The notes beneath the pieces were generated by a model. It made no database searches and had not been told where the DNA came from. It worked only from the letters and a program-made list of their open reading frames with translations. From Paralithodes platypus (Eukaryota; Arthropoda; Malacostraca; Decapoda; Lithodidae), in contig CM064503.1 in NCBI GenBank assembly GCA_032716605.1, forward strand, positions 799,902-863,901: a DNA stretch of 64,000 bases, read 5' to 3'. Positions 62,736 to 64,000 of this stretch are shown here, in pieces; positions within the stretch are counted from its first letter, which is position 1, and the number at the start of each line of letters is the position of its first letter. The position numbers and the translations under genes are program-made.

Positions 62736-62995
62736 TTAGTTCTTTCATGTAATTGTATTCGTGTGTTCGTATTATTCATGTTCTTGATTTATGTAACTGT
62801 ATTATCATAGTTCTATCATTGTTTAGTGTTTTCATGTAATTGTATTCGTGTGTTCGTTAATGATATAATTATATATATTTGTATGTTTACTTGATTTTAT
62901 TTGTTTTATATATCTATCATTGTTTAGTTCTTCATGTAATTGTATTCGTGTGTTCGTATTATTCATGTCCTGGATCTTTGTAACCCTGTATTCTC
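62736..62995 (+). repeat. Tandem repeat of about 85-115 bp
   Basis: Three copies of 'tcatgtaattgtattcgtgt' (62746, 62833, 62932), each after 'attgtttagt'. Two are followed by 'attattcatgt'. AT-rich. Confidence 0.75.
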
Positions 62996-63006
62996 TCTCT
63001 TTCCAG

Positions 63007-63056
63007 GTACGTGACTGATTACATGTTTAGGAAGCAGAGCAAGGGTTATTGTAATG
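63007..63056 (+). CDS. Candidate 50-nt internal exon, unidentified
   Basis: A strong acceptor (CTCTCTCTTTCCAG, AG at 63005-63006) and donor (ATG|GTGAGTAG) flank 50 nt. One frame is open: 1 nt + YVTDYMFRKQSKGYCN + 1 nt. The other two frames contain stops. The peptide is not recognised and is too short to place. The plus strand is opposite to exd, so it would be a separate gene or a chance pairing of splice sites in pyrimidine-rich sequence. Confidence 0.3.
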
Positions 63057-63091
63057 GTGAGTAGAATTATTGAGGTGGGTGTGCAACTGTG

Positions 63092-63096
<5 letters not shown>

Positions 63097-63163
<67 letters not shown>
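63097..63163. repeat. (TC)n microsatellite
   Basis: About 33 TC units. Confidence 0.9.
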
Positions 63164-63166
<3 letters not shown>

Positions 63167-63220
63167 AACAGGGTTTTTGTGTTTAAGACATAAACCAAGC
63201 TAATTTTTTTATAAAACGAG

Positions 63221-63862
63221 TTCAAGTAGAGTTACCAAAATGATAACTAGCCCTAAAGAACAAACCATACGAAGAGCGTCTTAGAGGAATGAAATCTAAT
63301 TCCTGTTAAACCCAAGCGCACGATTAAGATGGTGACTTAATTCAAGTGTTCAAAAATCATTCAAAGGGCATCAGACAATATGAAACTGTAGGGAAGTACT
63401 TCACTATCGACCAATCTAATTACACGGCGGGGAACACGGTTGCAAAATTATTGGTAAAATCTTTTAACATCAACGAATCTAAGAATTTCTTCTTCAATCG
63501 AGTTGTCAACTTGTGGGAATGGGATTCCCAGAGGACGTTATAGACGTGCAGCACCGTTGATTCATTTTTAAATTCCGCCTAGACAAATATTCTCATCAAC
63601 CCCCGGCGACTGGGCTCCGCGTTTTGGTAAATGGAAGACCTTTATTTTATCTTCCCCTCAGTTTTACTAACCCATATGTCCCCTACTAGCTTCCTAGCTC
63701 CTGCCACGGACATTAGTTCCAAGGCCAAGTAGTTGCCCTTTTCAATGTTGCCCTTTACCCACTCTAAACCACTGTTTGGACAACTTGATCCTCCAGTGTT
63801 TTGGAGGACAAGCAAGCCACTAGAAGGGTCACTAAGATCTGTTGTTGCTGGATTTTTCCTTT
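63221..63862 (+). mobile_element. CR1-like LINE B, 3' third, second copy (indel-rich)
   Basis: Collinear with 8722-9322 from 'cgagttca' and 'agagttaccaaaatga' to 'gatctgttgttgct'. It carries many single-base insertions spread along its length, so the frame (ERVQRRVTKM, YFTIDQSNYT, FFFNRVVNLWEW) is broken every few codons. The high identity apart from indels suggests sequence error as well as decay. Confidence 0.7.
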
Positions 63863-64000
63863 GTTATCTCTCTCTCTCTTTACTCTTTCAACTATTCTCT
63901 ATCTTTCACACTCTCTTCTCTCTCTTCTCTTCTCTCATCTCCTCTCTCTCTCTCCTCTCTCTTCTTCTCTATGCTATCATCTACTCCTTTCTCTCTTCTC
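63863..64000. repeat. TC-rich low-complexity sequence at window end
   Basis: Irregular CT/TCT repeats continuing past the window. No gene. Confidence 0.8.

Overview
This is eukaryotic, animal, almost certainly arthropod DNA, and most likely from a decapod crustacean. Evidence: split genes with GT-AG exons kilobases apart; a terminal exon matching the C-terminus of the arthropod PBX-class homeodomain protein Extradenticle; interstitial blocks of CCTAA/TTAGG, the arthropod telomere motif; and a very dense load of non-LTR retrotransposons, tRNA-derived SINEs and TTAA- or TA-flanked MITEs. The decapod placement is an inference from the repeat style, not a demonstrated fact. No bacterial or viral genes were seen.

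Only two host genes are supported, both on the minus strand. Gene 1 is an unidentified coiled-coil protein. Its first coding exon is 19737-20918 (394 codons). Further phase-compatible exons lie at 12943-13086, 5209-5376 and 736-896, and the gene runs off the left edge. Its introns hold most of the LINEs, SINEs and MITEs between 0.9 and 19.7 kb. Gene 2 is extradenticle (exd/PBX). Its terminal coding exon is 61033-61166, and the homeodomain exons must lie to the right, beyond the window or in unassembled sequence. Downstream of that exon, 60.28-60.92 kb carries at least four decayed copies of the same exon, one still open and phase-compatible.

Region by region. 0-11 kb: exons 3 and 4 of gene 1, several SINEs, and a jockey-like LINE (5981-10857) flanked by an unusually long 51-bp target-site duplication. 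That LINE is split by a CR1-like LINE, which is itself split by a tRNA-derived SINE. 11-19.7 kb: a piggyBac-like MITE, LINE fragments, exon 2 of gene 1, a 154-bp foldback with TGACGTCA palindromes, and RTE-like LINE copies with clear target-site duplications. 21-32 kb: a CR1/L2-like LINE cluster containing an inverted fragment of its own family, then a plus-strand LINE split by a minus-strand LINE and by a foldback. 31-37 kb: TTAGG-rich repeats, foldbacks, a Tc1/mariner-pogo-like MITE and another RTE-like copy. 37-61 kb: intergenic or intronic, dominated by MITE families including a triple nest at 53.7-55.25 kb in which a TTAA element carries a 27-unit minisatellite. 61.4 kb: a 100-N assembly gap. 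61.5-64 kb: low-complexity sequence, minisatellites, a candidate 50-nt plus-strand exon, and an indel-ridden LINE copy that looks like poor-quality sequence.

The most informative signals are the duplicated exd terminal exon, the 51-bp duplication around the jockey-like LINE, two SINE families that share 3' tails with LINEs here (likely mobilisation partners), the foldback with convergent telomeric repeats at its centre, and the MITE/minisatellite nest.
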